A stretch of 64,000 nucleotides of DNA, from contig NZ_SPQS01000005.1 in NCBI RefSeq assembly GCF_004570865.1, positions 339,237 through 403,236 of the forward strand. Reading direction: 5' to 3'. The position numbers and the translations under genes are program-made. The stretch comes from Bradyrhizobium frederickii. GTDB taxonomy: Bacteria > Pseudomonadota > Alphaproteobacteria > Rhizobiales > Xanthobacteraceae. The notes below the pieces were generated by a model. The model saw only the letters and a list, made by a program, of their open reading frames with translations, was not told the DNA's origin and made no database searches. Positions 27,372-36,904 of the stretch are shown piece after piece (the first letter of the stretch is position 1; each line of letters opens with the position of its first letter).

Positions 27372-28430
27372 TTGCCTGCTCCTGCCGTAAAGCGCGCCCG
27401 AAGCTCGACCTCGCTCGTCGCGATGGAGGCGCGGTCGGTCGACGAAATCCCGCGCGGCAAGGAGTGGCAGTACGAGCCGAAATGGGATGGCTTCCGCTGC
27501 CTGCTCTCGCGCGACGGCAACATCGTCGATCTGCGCTCGAAGTCGGGTGAGGACCTCGCGCGCTATTTTCCCGAGATCGTTTCCGCCGCGCTGCAACTGA
27601 AAGCGGATCGATTCACCCTCGACGGCGAGCTCGTCGTGCCGCACGGCAAGGGCTTTTCCTTCGACGCGCTGCTGCAACGGATCCATCCCGCTGCAAGCCG
27701 CGTGAAGAAGCTCTCGCAGGACACGCCGGCGCTCTATCTCGTCTTCGATCTGCTCGCGACCGCCAGAGATAAGATGCTTGCCGAAAAGCCGCTGAGCGAA
27801 CGGCGGCCGGCGCTGGAAGCATTTGCGAAAGCCAATCTGAAGGGCAGCCCCTTCCGTCTTTCGCCGACGACGACAAGCTACGCCACGGCCAAGAAATGGC
27901 TGGCCCAATCCGGCGGCGGCTCGGACGGCGTCATCGCCAAGCGCATCGATCTGCCCTATCAGGCCGGAAATCGCGACGGCATGCAGAAGATCAAGAAATT
28001 CCGCAGCGCCGATTGCGTGGTCGGCGGCTTCCGCTACGCCACCAACAAGATCGCGGGCCGCAACGTGGTCGGCTCGCTGCTGCTCGGGCTGTACGACGAT
28101 GCCGGCCTGCTGCACCATGTCGGCTTCACCTCCGCGATCAAGGCGGAGCAGAAGCCCGCGCTGACCGACCGGCTGGAGGCGCTGATCGGCGAGCCTGGCT
28201 TCACCGGCAACGCGCCGGGCGGGCCGAGCCGCTGGTCGACCGAGCGCTCGGCAAAATGGTGTCCGCTGAAGCCGAAGCTGGTGATCGAGGTCTGCTACGA
28301 CCATTTCAGCGGCGAGCGCTTTCGCCACGGCACCTCGATCCTGCGCTGGCGTCCCGACAAGGCACCGCGGCAATGCACATTCGAGCAGCTGAAGCAGAAG
28401 GCGGCGGATCCGATGAAGCTGTTGAAGTGA
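27372..28430 (+). CDS. ATP-dependent DNA ligase (LigC-like)
   Basis: A 352-residue ATP-dependent DNA ligase with nucleotidyltransferase and OB domains only. The adenylated Lys37 lies in EPKWDGFR; other motifs are RSKSGEDL, LDGELVV, DGVIAKR and MQKIKKFRSADCVV. No LigD-type primase or phosphoesterase domain and no ku gene is nearby. It resembles the small LigC ligases with back-up repair roles in actinobacteria and rhizobia. TTG 27372 gives the longest sensible frame; ATG 27423 (MEARSVDEIPRG) is a real alternative. A short ATG frame at 27355 ends after 11 codons. Confidence 0.85.
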   Translation: MPAPAVKRARSSTSLVAMEARSVDEIPRGKEWQYEPKWDGFRCLLSRDGNIVDLRSKSGEDLARYFPEIVSAALQLKADRFTLDGELVVPHGKGFSFDALLQRIHPAASRVKKLSQDTPALYLVFDLLATARDKMLAEKPLSERRPALEAFAKANLKGSPFRLSPTTTSYATAKKWLAQSGGGSDGVIAKRIDLPYQAGNRDGMQKIKKFRSADCVVGGFRYATNKIAGRNVVGSLLLGLYDDAGLLHHVGFTSAIKAEQKPALTDRLEALIGEPGFTGNAPGGPSRWSTERSAKWCPLKPKLVIEVCYDHFSGERFRHGTSILRWRPDKAPRQCTFEQLKQKAADPMKLLK

Positions 28431-28439
28431 TCCGCGCTC

Positions 28440-28546
28440 GTGCCCCGGACGCAGCGCGGAGCGCTGCAGAGCCGGGGCCCATGTCGCTACATTCTGGGTC
28501 CCGGCTCTGCGGAGCAGCGCTAGCGCCGCACCGCGTCCGGGACACG
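28440..28546. repeat. Palindromic repeat, CCCGGACGC family
   Basis: GTGCCCCGGACGCAGCGCGG opens and CCGCGTCCGGGACACGAG closes the element; internal GAGCCGGGGCCC and GGGTCCCGGCTC pair. It fills the space between the convergent ligase and phosphoesterase genes and may terminate both. Confidence 0.7.
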
Positions 28547-28553
28547 AGAGCAT

Positions 28554-29294
28554 TTACCTGAGCCATCCGCTCGCGATTGCTTGTGCCAGTTCTGGCTGCC
28601 CATTGCGCCGCGCCAGCGACGCCATGGCCTGGTGATCATACGCGACGTGGCGGAACGTCACCTGCCAGGCACCGTTCGCAAGTTCGAGGATCGCATAGCG
28701 CGCATGCGGCGTGCCGGCTTCGACGACATGCGGATACGGATGCTTGTCGCGAAAGCCGGGACTGCCGACGCTGCCGGGATTGACGATCAGCCGGCCGTCG
28801 CGCAAGCGCACGGCACGGGCGAGATGGGTGTGGGCGCAGAGGATCAGGGATTGCGTGAGCCCCAGCGCGAATTGCTCGATCCGGTCCAGCGGCGACAGCG
28901 CCACCGCGCCATCGGGATGCACAATGTCGAGCCAGTACACCTCGTCATTGCCGGGCGTCGCATGACAGAGAAACACCTGGTCGCGGAATACCCGCGTCAT
29001 CGGCTGCCCGCGCAGCCAGTCGAGTTGCGCGGCATCGAGCGCGGCATGGGCAGGGCGATCCCAGGAGCCCATCTTCTCCGGCGGACGGTCGAGCAGATAG
29101 CGATCGTGGTTGCCGAGCACATGCACGGCGTCGAGATTCATCAGGATCTCGATGGTGCGGCGCGCATCGAGCGGACCGCTCAGCATGTCGCCGAGATTGA
29201 CGATGTCGGTGATGTCAAGCGCGTGGATGTCGGCGAGCACCGCCTCCAGCGCGAGATAATTCCCGTGGACATCAGCGATGACGGCAATGCGCAT
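28554..29294 (-). CDS. Metallophosphoesterase (YfcE-like)
   Basis: A 246-residue calcineurin-type phosphoesterase. Metal-binding motifs in order: DVHGNYLALEAVL (DxH), NLGDMLSGP (GD), VLGNHDRY (GNHD), CHATPGND and CAHTHLARA (HTH). It resembles bacterial YfcE/YmdB-like phosphodiesterases with unknown physiological substrates. The frame stays open to 29882, but ATG 29294 with MRIAVIADVHGN is the family N-terminus. It is last on the minus-strand trp-accD-folC array, separated from folC by a repeat, so it may be transcribed on its own. Confidence 0.88.
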   Translation of the reverse strand: MRIAVIADVHGNYLALEAVLADIHALDITDIVNLGDMLSGPLDARRTIEILMNLDAVHVLGNHDRYLLDRPPEKMGSWDRPAHAALDAAQLDWLRGQPMTRVFRDQVFLCHATPGNDEVYWLDIVHPDGAVALSPLDRIEQFALGLTQSLILCAHTHLARAVRLRDGRLIVNPGSVGSPGFRDKHPYPHVVEAGTPHARYAILELANGAWQVTFRHVAYDHQAMASLARRNGQPELAQAIASGWLR

Positions 29295-29315
29295 TGTTGT
29301 TATCCCTGCTCTCGT

Positions 29316-29418
29316 GCCCCGGACGCAGCGCAGCACGTCTTCCGCGGTGCGCTGCAGAGCCGGGGCCCATATTGCGGCAGTCTGGGTCCCGGATCGGCGC
29401 TGCACCGCGTCCGGGACA
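29316..29418. repeat. Palindromic repeat, CCCGGACGC family
   Basis: A second close copy of the 28440 element: TGCCCCGGACGCAGCGCAGC opens, CACCGCGTCCGGGACAAGAG closes, and GAGCCGGGGCCC / GGGTCCCGGATC pair inside. The two copies bracket the phosphoesterase gene in the same orientation. Confidence 0.7.
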
Positions 29419-29425
29419 AGAGACA

Positions 29426-30769
29426 TCATGCAGGCGGCGTGCCGTTGATGGCGAGCACGTGGCCGGCCAGATACAGCGAGCCGGTGATCAGGATACGCGG
29501 CGGCACCTCGTAGGCCAGTTTCGACAGCGTCCGCAGCGCGGCTTCGATTCCGGGCGCGATCTCGACGCGCATGCCGAGGCTGCGCGCGGCATCCGCAAGA
29601 CGATCGACCGGCATCGCGTTCTCGGTGTCGGGGATCGGCACCGCGATGATGTGACGGGTGAGGCCGGCGAAATTGGCGAGAAAACCCTGCGCGTCCTTGT
29701 TGCCCATCATGCCCGCGATCACGACCAGCGGCCGCGACACCCGCTCTTCGAGATCGCCGAGCGCGGCGGCTGCAACGCGGCCGCCTTCGGCATTGTGCCC
29801 CCCATCGAGCCAGATCTCCGAGCCCTGCGGACCCCAGGACAGCAGCTCGCCCGAGGTGATGCGCTGCATCCGCGCCGGCCATTCGGCGCCGACGATGCCG
29901 GCCTCGAACGCGGCTTGACTCACCTTGAAAATCGGGACCGCCCGCAGCGTCGCGATGGCGAGGCCGGCATTGGCGAATTGGTGGCGGCCGAACAGACGCG
30001 GCGCCGGAAGATCCATCAGGCCGCGGTCGTCGGAATAGACCAGGCGACCGCGCTCGACATTGACGTGCCAGCTCTCGTTCGCGGCAAACAGCGGCGCACG
30101 CATCTGCTTGGCTTGCGCCTCGATCACGGCCATTGCTTCCGGCGCCTGCTCCGCGGAGATCACCGGCACGCCGCGCTTGATGATCGCCGCCTTCTCGCCG
30201 GCAATCGAGGTCAACGTGTCGCCGAGAAAGTCCATGTGGTCCATGCTGACGGGCGTGATCACGCAGGCCGCGGGAGCGTCGATGACGTTGGTCGAGTCAA
30301 GTCGGCCGCCAAGGCCGACCTCGAGCAGCACCACGTCGGCCGGGTTCTGCGCGAACAGGTGAAAGGCGGCTGCCGTCTTCAGCTCGAACAATGTCGCGGC
30401 CTCGCCGGCATTGACGCGCTCGACCTCTTCCAGCGCGGCGCGCAGCTCGTCGTCACCGACGAGCACGCCGCCGCCCACGCGGCCGAGCCGGAAGCATTCG
30501 TTGATGCGGACGAGATAGGGCGAGGTATAGGCGTGGACCCGCAAGCCCGCAGCTTCCACCGTCGCGCGCAGATAGGCGAGCGTCGAGCCCTTGCCATTGG
30601 TGCCGGCGATGTGGATCACCGGCGGCAGCTTGCTTTCGGGATGCCCGAGCCGCGCGAGCAGCCGGTGCATCCGTTCGAGCCCGAGATCGATGCGTTTCTG
30701 ATGCAGGACCGACAGCCGCCCGATCAATTCGCCGAGCGGCGCCTTCGTGCTGTCCGGGGACGCGTTCAC
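29426..30769 (-). CDS. folC: Dihydrofolate synthase/folylpolyglutamate synthase FolC
   Basis: A 447-residue Mur-ligase-fold enzyme that adds Glu to dihydropteroate and to folates. The ATP loop is [18 protein letters not shown]; metal and substrate segments are [15 protein letters not shown] and [13 protein letters not shown]; the C-terminal domain has [13 protein letters not shown]. It starts at GTG 30769 inside the accD stop (GTGA overlap), so it is coupled to accD, the classic accD-folC pair. Confidence 0.96.
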   Translation of the reverse strand: MNASPDSTKAPLGELIGRLSVLHQKRIDLGLERMHRLLARLGHPESKLPPVIHIAGTNGKGSTLAYLRATVEAAGLRVHAYTSPYLVRINECFRLGRVGGGVLVGDDELRAALEEVERVNAGEAATLFELKTAAAFHLFAQNPADVVLLEVGLGGRLDSTNVIDAPAACVITPVSMDHMDFLGDTLTSIAGEKAAIIKRGVPVISAEQAPEAMAVIEAQAKQMRAPLFAANESWHVNVERGRLVYSDDRGLMDLPAPRLFGRHQFANAGLAIATLRAVPIFKVSQAAFEAGIVGAEWPARMQRITSGELLSWGPQGSEIWLDGGHNAEGGRVAAAALGDLEERVSRPLVVIAGMMGNKDAQGFLANFAGLTRHIIAVPIPDTENAMPVDRLADAARSLGMRVEIAPGIEAALRTLSKLAYEVPPRILITGSLYLAGHVLAINGTPPA

Positions 30770-31707
30770 GCGTGGGGCGCAGCCGGCGCCGTCTCAGCGG
30801 CCGATACGATCTGTGCCGGGCTGGTGACGGCCTGCGTCGGCTTCGATGCGCCCTCTTGTGCCGGCGCCTTGGTCAGCAGACGGCAGAGCCGCGCCAGGGT
30901 CGGGCGCAGCTCGTGGCGATGCACGACCATGTCGACCATGCCGTGCTCCTTGAGGTACTCGGCGCGCTGGAAACCCTCGGGAAGCTTTTCACGAATGGTC
31001 TGCTCGATCACGCGCGCGCCGGCAAAACCGATCAGCGCGCCGGGCTCGGCGATCTGCACGTCGCCCAGCATCGCGTAGGACGCGGTGACGCCGCCGGTGG
31101 TCGGATTGGTCAGCACGACGATGTAGGGCAGCTTGGCCTCACGCAGCATCTGCACCGCGACCGTCGTGCGCGGCATCTGCATCAGCGACAGGATGCCCTC
31201 CTGCATGCGCGCACCGCCGGATGCGGCGAACACGATGAACGGCGAGTTCTTCTCGACCGCAAGCTCCATCCCGCGCACGATGGCCTCGCCGGCTGCCATG
31301 CCGAGCGAGCCGCCCATGAAGTCGAAATCCTGGACAGCAACGACGACAGCGGAGCCTTCGAGCTTGCCATAGCCGACCTTGATCGCGTCGTTGAGATTGG
31401 TCCGCGCCCGCGCATCCTTGATGCGGTCGGCGTATTTCTTTTCATCGCGGAACTTGAGCGGATCGGCCGTCACCTCGGGCAACGCGACGTCGAACCAGGT
31501 CTCGTTGTCGAAGATCGACTTCAAGCGCGCCACCGCGCCCATCCGCATGTGGTAGTTCGAACCGGGGATGACGAACTGGTTGGCCTCGACGTCCTTGTAG
31601 AACACGAGCTGTCCGGAATCCGGGCATTTGATCCACAGATTCTCCGGCGTCTCCCGCCGCAGCATGTTGCGGATCTTCGGCCGGACCACATTGGTAAGCC
31701 AGTTCAT
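30766..31707 (-). CDS. accD: Acetyl-CoA carboxylase carboxyltransferase subunit beta AccD
   Basis: A 313-residue beta subunit of the carboxyltransferase that makes malonyl-CoA for fatty-acid synthesis. The crotonase-type core is recognisable ([52 protein letters not shown]). The E. coli protein has an N-terminal four-Cys zinc ribbon; here the equivalent region reads [14 protein letters not shown] then [10 protein letters not shown], so only one Cys is left. The C-terminal tail is Ala/Thr-rich. It lies downstream of trpA and overlaps folC. Confidence 0.96.
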   Translation of the reverse strand: MNWLTNVVRPKIRNMLRRETPENLWIKCPDSGQLVFYKDVEANQFVIPGSNYHMRMGAVARLKSIFDNETWFDVALPEVTADPLKFRDEKKYADRIKDARARTNLNDAIKVGYGKLEGSAVVVAVQDFDFMGGSLGMAAGEAIVRGMELAVEKNSPFIVFAASGGARMQEGILSLMQMPRTTVAVQMLREAKLPYIVVLTNPTTGGVTASYAMLGDVQIAEPGALIGFAGARVIEQTIREKLPEGFQRAEYLKEHGMVDMVVHRHELRPTLARLCRLLTKAPAQEGASKPTQAVTSPAQIVSAAETAPAAPHA

Positions 31708-31817
31708 GGTTTGCTCCGATGTGCGGACCCGTGGAGGGCCGCCTGAAAGGATATATGGCGGCCGGACCTCCGCCCGGCAAGCCGCCGTGTCGCCCGCCTC
31801 GAAAGCGGAATTATGGC

Positions 31818-32650
31818 CTATTCCGCCGCCTGTTGCGCGCCCTTGACGCCCTGGGCCAGGGCCGCCGTCAACTCGGCGACCGCGTTAACGGTTTTGGCGG
31901 TCGCCCGACCCTCGGCATCGAGGCTGTTCTTGAGCGCATCGACCAGCGCGGTACCGACAACCGAACCATCGGCCTTCTCGGCAATGGCGCGCGCCGCCTC
32001 CGGCGTGCGGATGCCGAAGCCGACGCATATCGGCAGCTTGGTATGCCGCTTGATGCGCGCGACAGCTTCACCGACGACATTCGCGTTCGCCGCCGCTGCA
32101 CCCGTGATACCGGCGATGGAGACGTAATAGACAAAGCCTGACGTGTTCGCGAGCACCGCCGGCAGGCGCTTGTCGTCGGTGGTCGGCGTCGCCAGGCGAA
32201 TGAAGTTCAGGCCCGCCTTCAGCGCGGGAATGCAGAGCTCGTCGTCTTCCTCCGGCGGCAAATCGACGATGATGAGGCCGTCAACGCCGGCCGTCTTGGC
32301 ATCAGTCAAGAACTTGTCGACGCCATAGACGTAGATCGGATTGTAATAGCCCATCAGGACCAGGGGCGTGACGTTGTCGTCCTTGCGGAAGTCGCGCACC
32401 AGTTCCAGCGTCTTCTTCAAGGTCATGCCGGCCTTGAGCGCGCGCAGACCTGCAGCCTGGATCGACGGACCATCCGCCATCGGATCGGTGAAGGGAATGC
32501 CGAGTTCGATGACGTCGGCGCCCGCCCTGGGCAGCGCCTTGACGATGTTGAGCGACGTCGTGAGATCGGGATCGCCGGCCATCACATAGGTGACGAAGGC
32601 CGAGCGGCCCTGCTTTTTCAGCTCGGCAAAGCGAGTGTCGATACGCGTGG

Positions 32651-32654
<4 letters not shown>
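31818..32654 (-). CDS. trpA: Tryptophan synthase alpha chain TrpA
   Basis: A 278-residue TIM-barrel subunit that cleaves indole-3-glycerol phosphate to indole and glyceraldehyde-3-phosphate. The catalytic Glu is in [16 protein letters not shown], the catalytic Asp in [11 protein letters not shown], and the phosphate-binding loop in [13 protein letters not shown]. It starts at GTG 32654 overlapping the trpB stop, so translation is coupled. Confidence 0.97.
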
Positions 32655-33861
<1,207 letters not shown>

Positions 33862-33865
<4 letters not shown>

Positions 33866-34536
33866 CGGACGCTCAACTCTCTGACGCTCAACTCTTGGGT
33901 GGCGCGCGCGGCGCGGATGAAGGCTTTGATCATCTCCGGATCCTTCACACCGGGAGCGCTCTCCACCCCGGAGGACACATCGACGCCGCCGGCGCGGGTC
34001 AGGCGCACGGCTTCGGCAATGTTCCCGGCATGCAGGCCGCCTGAAACCATATAGGGCAGCGCGAGCTCGAGGTTTTGCAGCAGGTGCCAATCGAACGGCG
34101 CTCCGAGCCCGCCCGGCCGGGTCGCGTCCTTCGGAGGCCTCGCGTCGAACAGGATGCGGTCGGCGACCGCGGCGTAGCCCGGCAACACGGCGAGATCGGC
34201 CCCAGTCTCGACCGGCAACGCCTTCATCACCGGGCGGCCGTACTTCTGCTTGATATCGCGCAGCCGCGCGACGCTTTCCTTGCCGTGGAGCTGGAAAATG
34301 TCGGGCGACAGCGCGTCCATGATGTTGTCGAGCGTGGCATCATCGGCATCGACGGTCAGCGCCACCTTGAGCGCGCGCCCCTTGACCTGGCGGCCGAGCT
34401 CACGGCCGAGCTCCAGCGACAGGTGCCGCGGCGACGGCGGGAAGAACACGAATCCCACCATATCCGCACCCGCCTCGAGCGCCGTTTGAAGCGTCTCGCG
34501 CGTGGACAGGCCGCAGATCTTGACGAGCAGGGACAT
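33862..34536 (-). CDS. trpF: Phosphoribosylanthranilate isomerase TrpF
   Basis: A 224-residue TIM-barrel isomerase in tryptophan synthesis. The catalytic Cys is in [12 protein letters not shown] and the Asp in [15 protein letters not shown]; the ligand loop is [14 protein letters not shown] and [18 protein letters not shown]. The final residues contain a short duplication ([10 protein letters not shown]). It is first gene of the coupled trpF-trpB-trpA unit; trpEDC are not in this window. Confidence 0.96.
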
Positions 34537-34602
34537 GGTCTCAAAGCAAATGGAGGCCGCTGGCCCGCGGCCGGAAAACGGGGTTTTGCGTTGCGGCCGC
34601 TT

Positions 34603-34995
34603 CTACAACGTCGCGCGCTGCTTGTCTCGCCCGATGGGCCCGTAAAGCCCCACCCCGATCGGGGCGGGAAGGCGCTGGGACTCCGGCCTTGCCGCGGCCG
34701 CCCGGGCCCGCAGATCGGCCAGTTCGCCCTTTGCGGCCCGGGCCTCCGCCTCATGCCGGCGCGCGGAGCGCCGCCAATGCCGCTGGCCGAACCAAACGGC
34801 ACAGCCGCCGGCGAAGACCCCGACGGCCGCCACCAGGATCAGCAGCAGGAACAGCGGCAACGTGACCGAGAGCGAAGGGTCGTCGGCAATGAAGGGGTCG
34901 AACGAGACCGTGACGAAATGCCGGTTGGCGACGGCAAACGCCACCAGGATCAGGCCCAGCGGAATGACGATCAGCGCGGTCAGGAACTTTCGCAT
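34603..34995 (-). CDS. LapA-domain (DUF1049) membrane protein
   Basis: A 130-residue inner-membrane protein with two transmembrane helices (about residues 5-25 and 45-68) and a basic, Ala/Arg-rich cytosolic tail that may be helical. This is the lipopolysaccharide-assembly-protein-A domain family; in E. coli LapA acts with LapB in controlling LPS synthesis. No lapB is adjacent. It sits between ihfB and trpF, as in many alphaproteobacteria. Confidence 0.85.
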   Translation of the reverse strand: MRKFLTALIVIPLGLILVAFAVANRHFVTVSFDPFIADDPSLSVTLPLFLLLILVAAVGVFAGGCAVWFGQRHWRRSARRHEAEARAAKGELADLRARAAAARPESQRLPAPIGVGLYGPIGRDKQRATL

Positions 34996-35069
34996 CGCGA
35001 TCGCTCGTCTTGAATCCAGCTTGCAGCCGCATCATGCGGCCGTTCCGTTAAACGCCGACGACGACAGCC

Positions 35070-35375
35070 TCAGTCCGCCGCGCCCGGATCCGGATGGTCG
35101 CGGTTCAGCCGCTCGCGCATTTCCTTGCCGGTCTTGAAGAACGGAACGCTCTTCTGATCGACGGGCACATGGGCGCCAGTACGCGGATTGCGCCCGGCGC
35201 GTGCGGGGCGATGCTTGACCGAGAAGGCACCGAAGCCACGCAGCTCGACGCGATCGCCGCGTGCGAGGGCCGCTACGATCTCTTCGAGAATCGCATTCAC
35301 AATGTTCTCGACATCCCGCTGGTACAGATGCGGGTTGTGCTCGGCGATGCGCTGAACAAGTTCGGATTTGATCAT
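35070..35375 (-). CDS. ihfB: Integration host factor subunit beta IhfB
   Basis: A 101-residue HU/IHF-family DNA-bending protein. [23 protein letters not shown] and the arm region [26 protein letters not shown] with the intercalating Pro segment are typical of IhfB. IHF bends DNA for sigma-54 promoters, which is relevant because rpoN is also in this window. It lies downstream of sppA and upstream of lapA. Confidence 0.96.
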   Translation of the reverse strand: MIKSELVQRIAEHNPHLYQRDVENIVNAILEEIVAALARGDRVELRGFGAFSVKHRPARAGRNPRTGAHVPVDQKSVPFFKTGKEMRERLNRDHPDPGAAD

Positions 35376-35546
35376 CGAGAGATAGGACCCGGAAGCGTGC
35401 GGATGACCATTTCCGTGAAAATACCTTGATCTGTCAAGACGCTAAATCAAGGTTGAGCGTCGTGAAAATGCGTGACAAATGCCGAAAAAGCGGGCTGTCC
35501 CGATACGCGTCAGACGGGAAAACCTTGGGAAGCTCGCCTGAACCCC

Positions 35547-36527
35547 TCAGTTTGAGGTGGCCGGTTGCCACAGGGCCAGCATTCCGTCCATTCCGAACCG
35601 ATCGACCGCCTGCGCGACGCCGGTTTGCCCGATTTGATGCGCAATCGAGCCTAAACCAAGCGCTTCCAGCGTGACGGCGGCCGCCGTCTTGAGGAACGGC
35701 AGATCGCCAAAGCGCGGCTCAAGCTTGTAGTCGCGTACCGGCAGACCCTTCTTGACGCTCTTGTGCTCGACGAGCCAGGTCACCGCCGTCTTCTCGTCGC
35801 CGATCTGGTCGATCAGCTTGAGGTCGATCGCCTGGCGTCCGGTGAAGACGCGGCCGTCGGCCACTTTCTCGAGCTGCGTGTCATCCATGCCACGCCGATC
35901 CTTCACCAATCCCCTGAACCAGGCGTACGAATCCTTCACCAGCGCATCGAGGGCGGCCCGTGCTTCGGGGCTGGTCGGCTCGAAACCGTTCGGCGCGGCC
36001 TTCAGCGGCGACGACTTCACCTCCTCGACCTTGACGCCGATCGTCTTCAGCAGCTCGCTGACGTTGGGATATTGGAACAGCACGCCGATCGATCCGACCA
36101 GCGAGCTCTGCTGGGCGATGATGTGATCGCTCGCGATCGCCGTGATGTAGCCGCCGGAGGCAGCCAGGCCCTCGACCACCACGACCAGCGGCTTCTTCGC
36201 CTTCAGCCGGACCAGCGAATCGTAGAGCTGCTCGGAGCCGGCGGTGGTGCCGCCCGGCGAGTTGATGTGAACGATGACGGCGGCAGCCTGCGAATTCTCC
36301 AGCCGCTCCAGCGCCTGCGTGCGATCGGAATCGCTGCGGATCAGGCCCTCGATGTGAACCCGCGCGATCGAGCCGGCGGATGCGAAGGTACCCCGCGCGC
36401 CGGGTGTCGCAATCAGGGCAGCGCTGGCGATCGCCGCGATCGCGATCAGCGCGGCCACGACGCGCCAGAACGTCAGCTTGCGACGAATCCGGCGGCGATC
36501 GACGATGATGTCCGAATCGAGCGACAT
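35547..36527 (-). CDS. sppA: Signal peptide peptidase SppA
   Basis: A 326-residue single-domain S49 peptidase that degrades cleaved signal peptides in the inner membrane. One N-terminal transmembrane helix (about residues 19-44, WRVVAALIAIAAIASAALIA) is followed by the fold with INSPGGTTAGSEQLYDSL, the Ser nucleophile in GLAASGGYITA, and SSLVGSIGVLFQYPNV. It follows rpsA on the same strand, 377 bases downstream. Confidence 0.94.
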   Translation of the reverse strand: MSLDSDIIVDRRRIRRKLTFWRVVAALIAIAAIASAALIATPGARGTFASAGSIARVHIEGLIRSDSDRTQALERLENSQAAAVIVHINSPGGTTAGSEQLYDSLVRLKAKKPLVVVVEGLAASGGYITAIASDHIIAQQSSLVGSIGVLFQYPNVSELLKTIGVKVEEVKSSPLKAAPNGFEPTSPEARAALDALVKDSYAWFRGLVKDRRGMDDTQLEKVADGRVFTGRQAIDLKLIDQIGDEKTAVTWLVEHKSVKKGLPVRDYKLEPRFGDLPFLKTAAAVTLEALGLGSIAHQIGQTGVAQAVDRFGMDGMLALWQPATSN

Positions 36528-36600
36528 CGGAATATCTCCAAATGAAAGACTGGACGCGTTGTGCCGTCACGGCGTGACCAACGGCTTATCTGGATACATC

Positions 36601-36615
36601 AATTGCGGCGCAATT
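36601..36615. promoter_or_regulatory. 15-base palindrome upstream of sppA
   Basis: AATTGC-GGC-GCAATT is a perfect 6-3-6 inverted repeat about 75 bases before the sppA start. It is AT-rich against the surroundings and could be an operator. No cognate regulator is evident. Confidence 0.35.
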
Positions 36616-36669
36616 TGAACAAAACAAGGCCTCGTGAGGGCAAGCAAGTCGCCACAGAATTCAGTCGTC

Positions 36670-36826
36670 ATCCCCGCGAAAGCGGGGATCCATAACCACA
36701 GGGCGGCGTGACGCGAGATGCCTACTCCGAGTCTTCGCCAAACCACTGCCGGTGGGTATGGGTCCCGGATCTGCGCTCCGCTCCCGACAACGCTGCGCAT
36801 TGTCGGGAGCTGCGCTTGTCCGGGAC
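36670..36826. repeat. Composite palindromic repeats between sppA and rpsA
   Basis: ATCCCCGC-GAAA-GCGGGGAT (36670-36689) is followed by an element bounded by GTCCCGGA (36762-36769) and TCCGGGAC (36819-36826). The latter has an internal hairpin CTCCCGACAA / TTGTCGGGAG (36781-36809). Both belong to the hairpin families found elsewhere in the window. Confidence 0.7.
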
Positions 36827-36850
36827 GACAGCGGAGTTTGTAGAGACCGC

Positions 36851-36879
36851 AAAAAAAGCCCCGGCTCGCGCCGGGGCTT
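36851..36879 (-). terminator. Intrinsic terminator of rpsA
   Basis: Read on the minus strand, AAGCCCCGGC-GCGA-GCCGGGGCTT (10-bp stem) is followed by a run of seven T. It starts 25 bases after the rpsA stop. This is the clearest Rho-independent terminator in the window, and it separates rpsA from sppA. Confidence 0.92.
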
Positions 36880-36904
36880 CGATGTCAGCGAAAGAAAGTT
36901 TCGC

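Noticed and set aside
36528..36904. Small RNA gene between sppA and rpsA
   Set aside because: The strong hairpins are explained by dispersed repeats and the rpsA terminator; no promoter signal supports a separate RNA.
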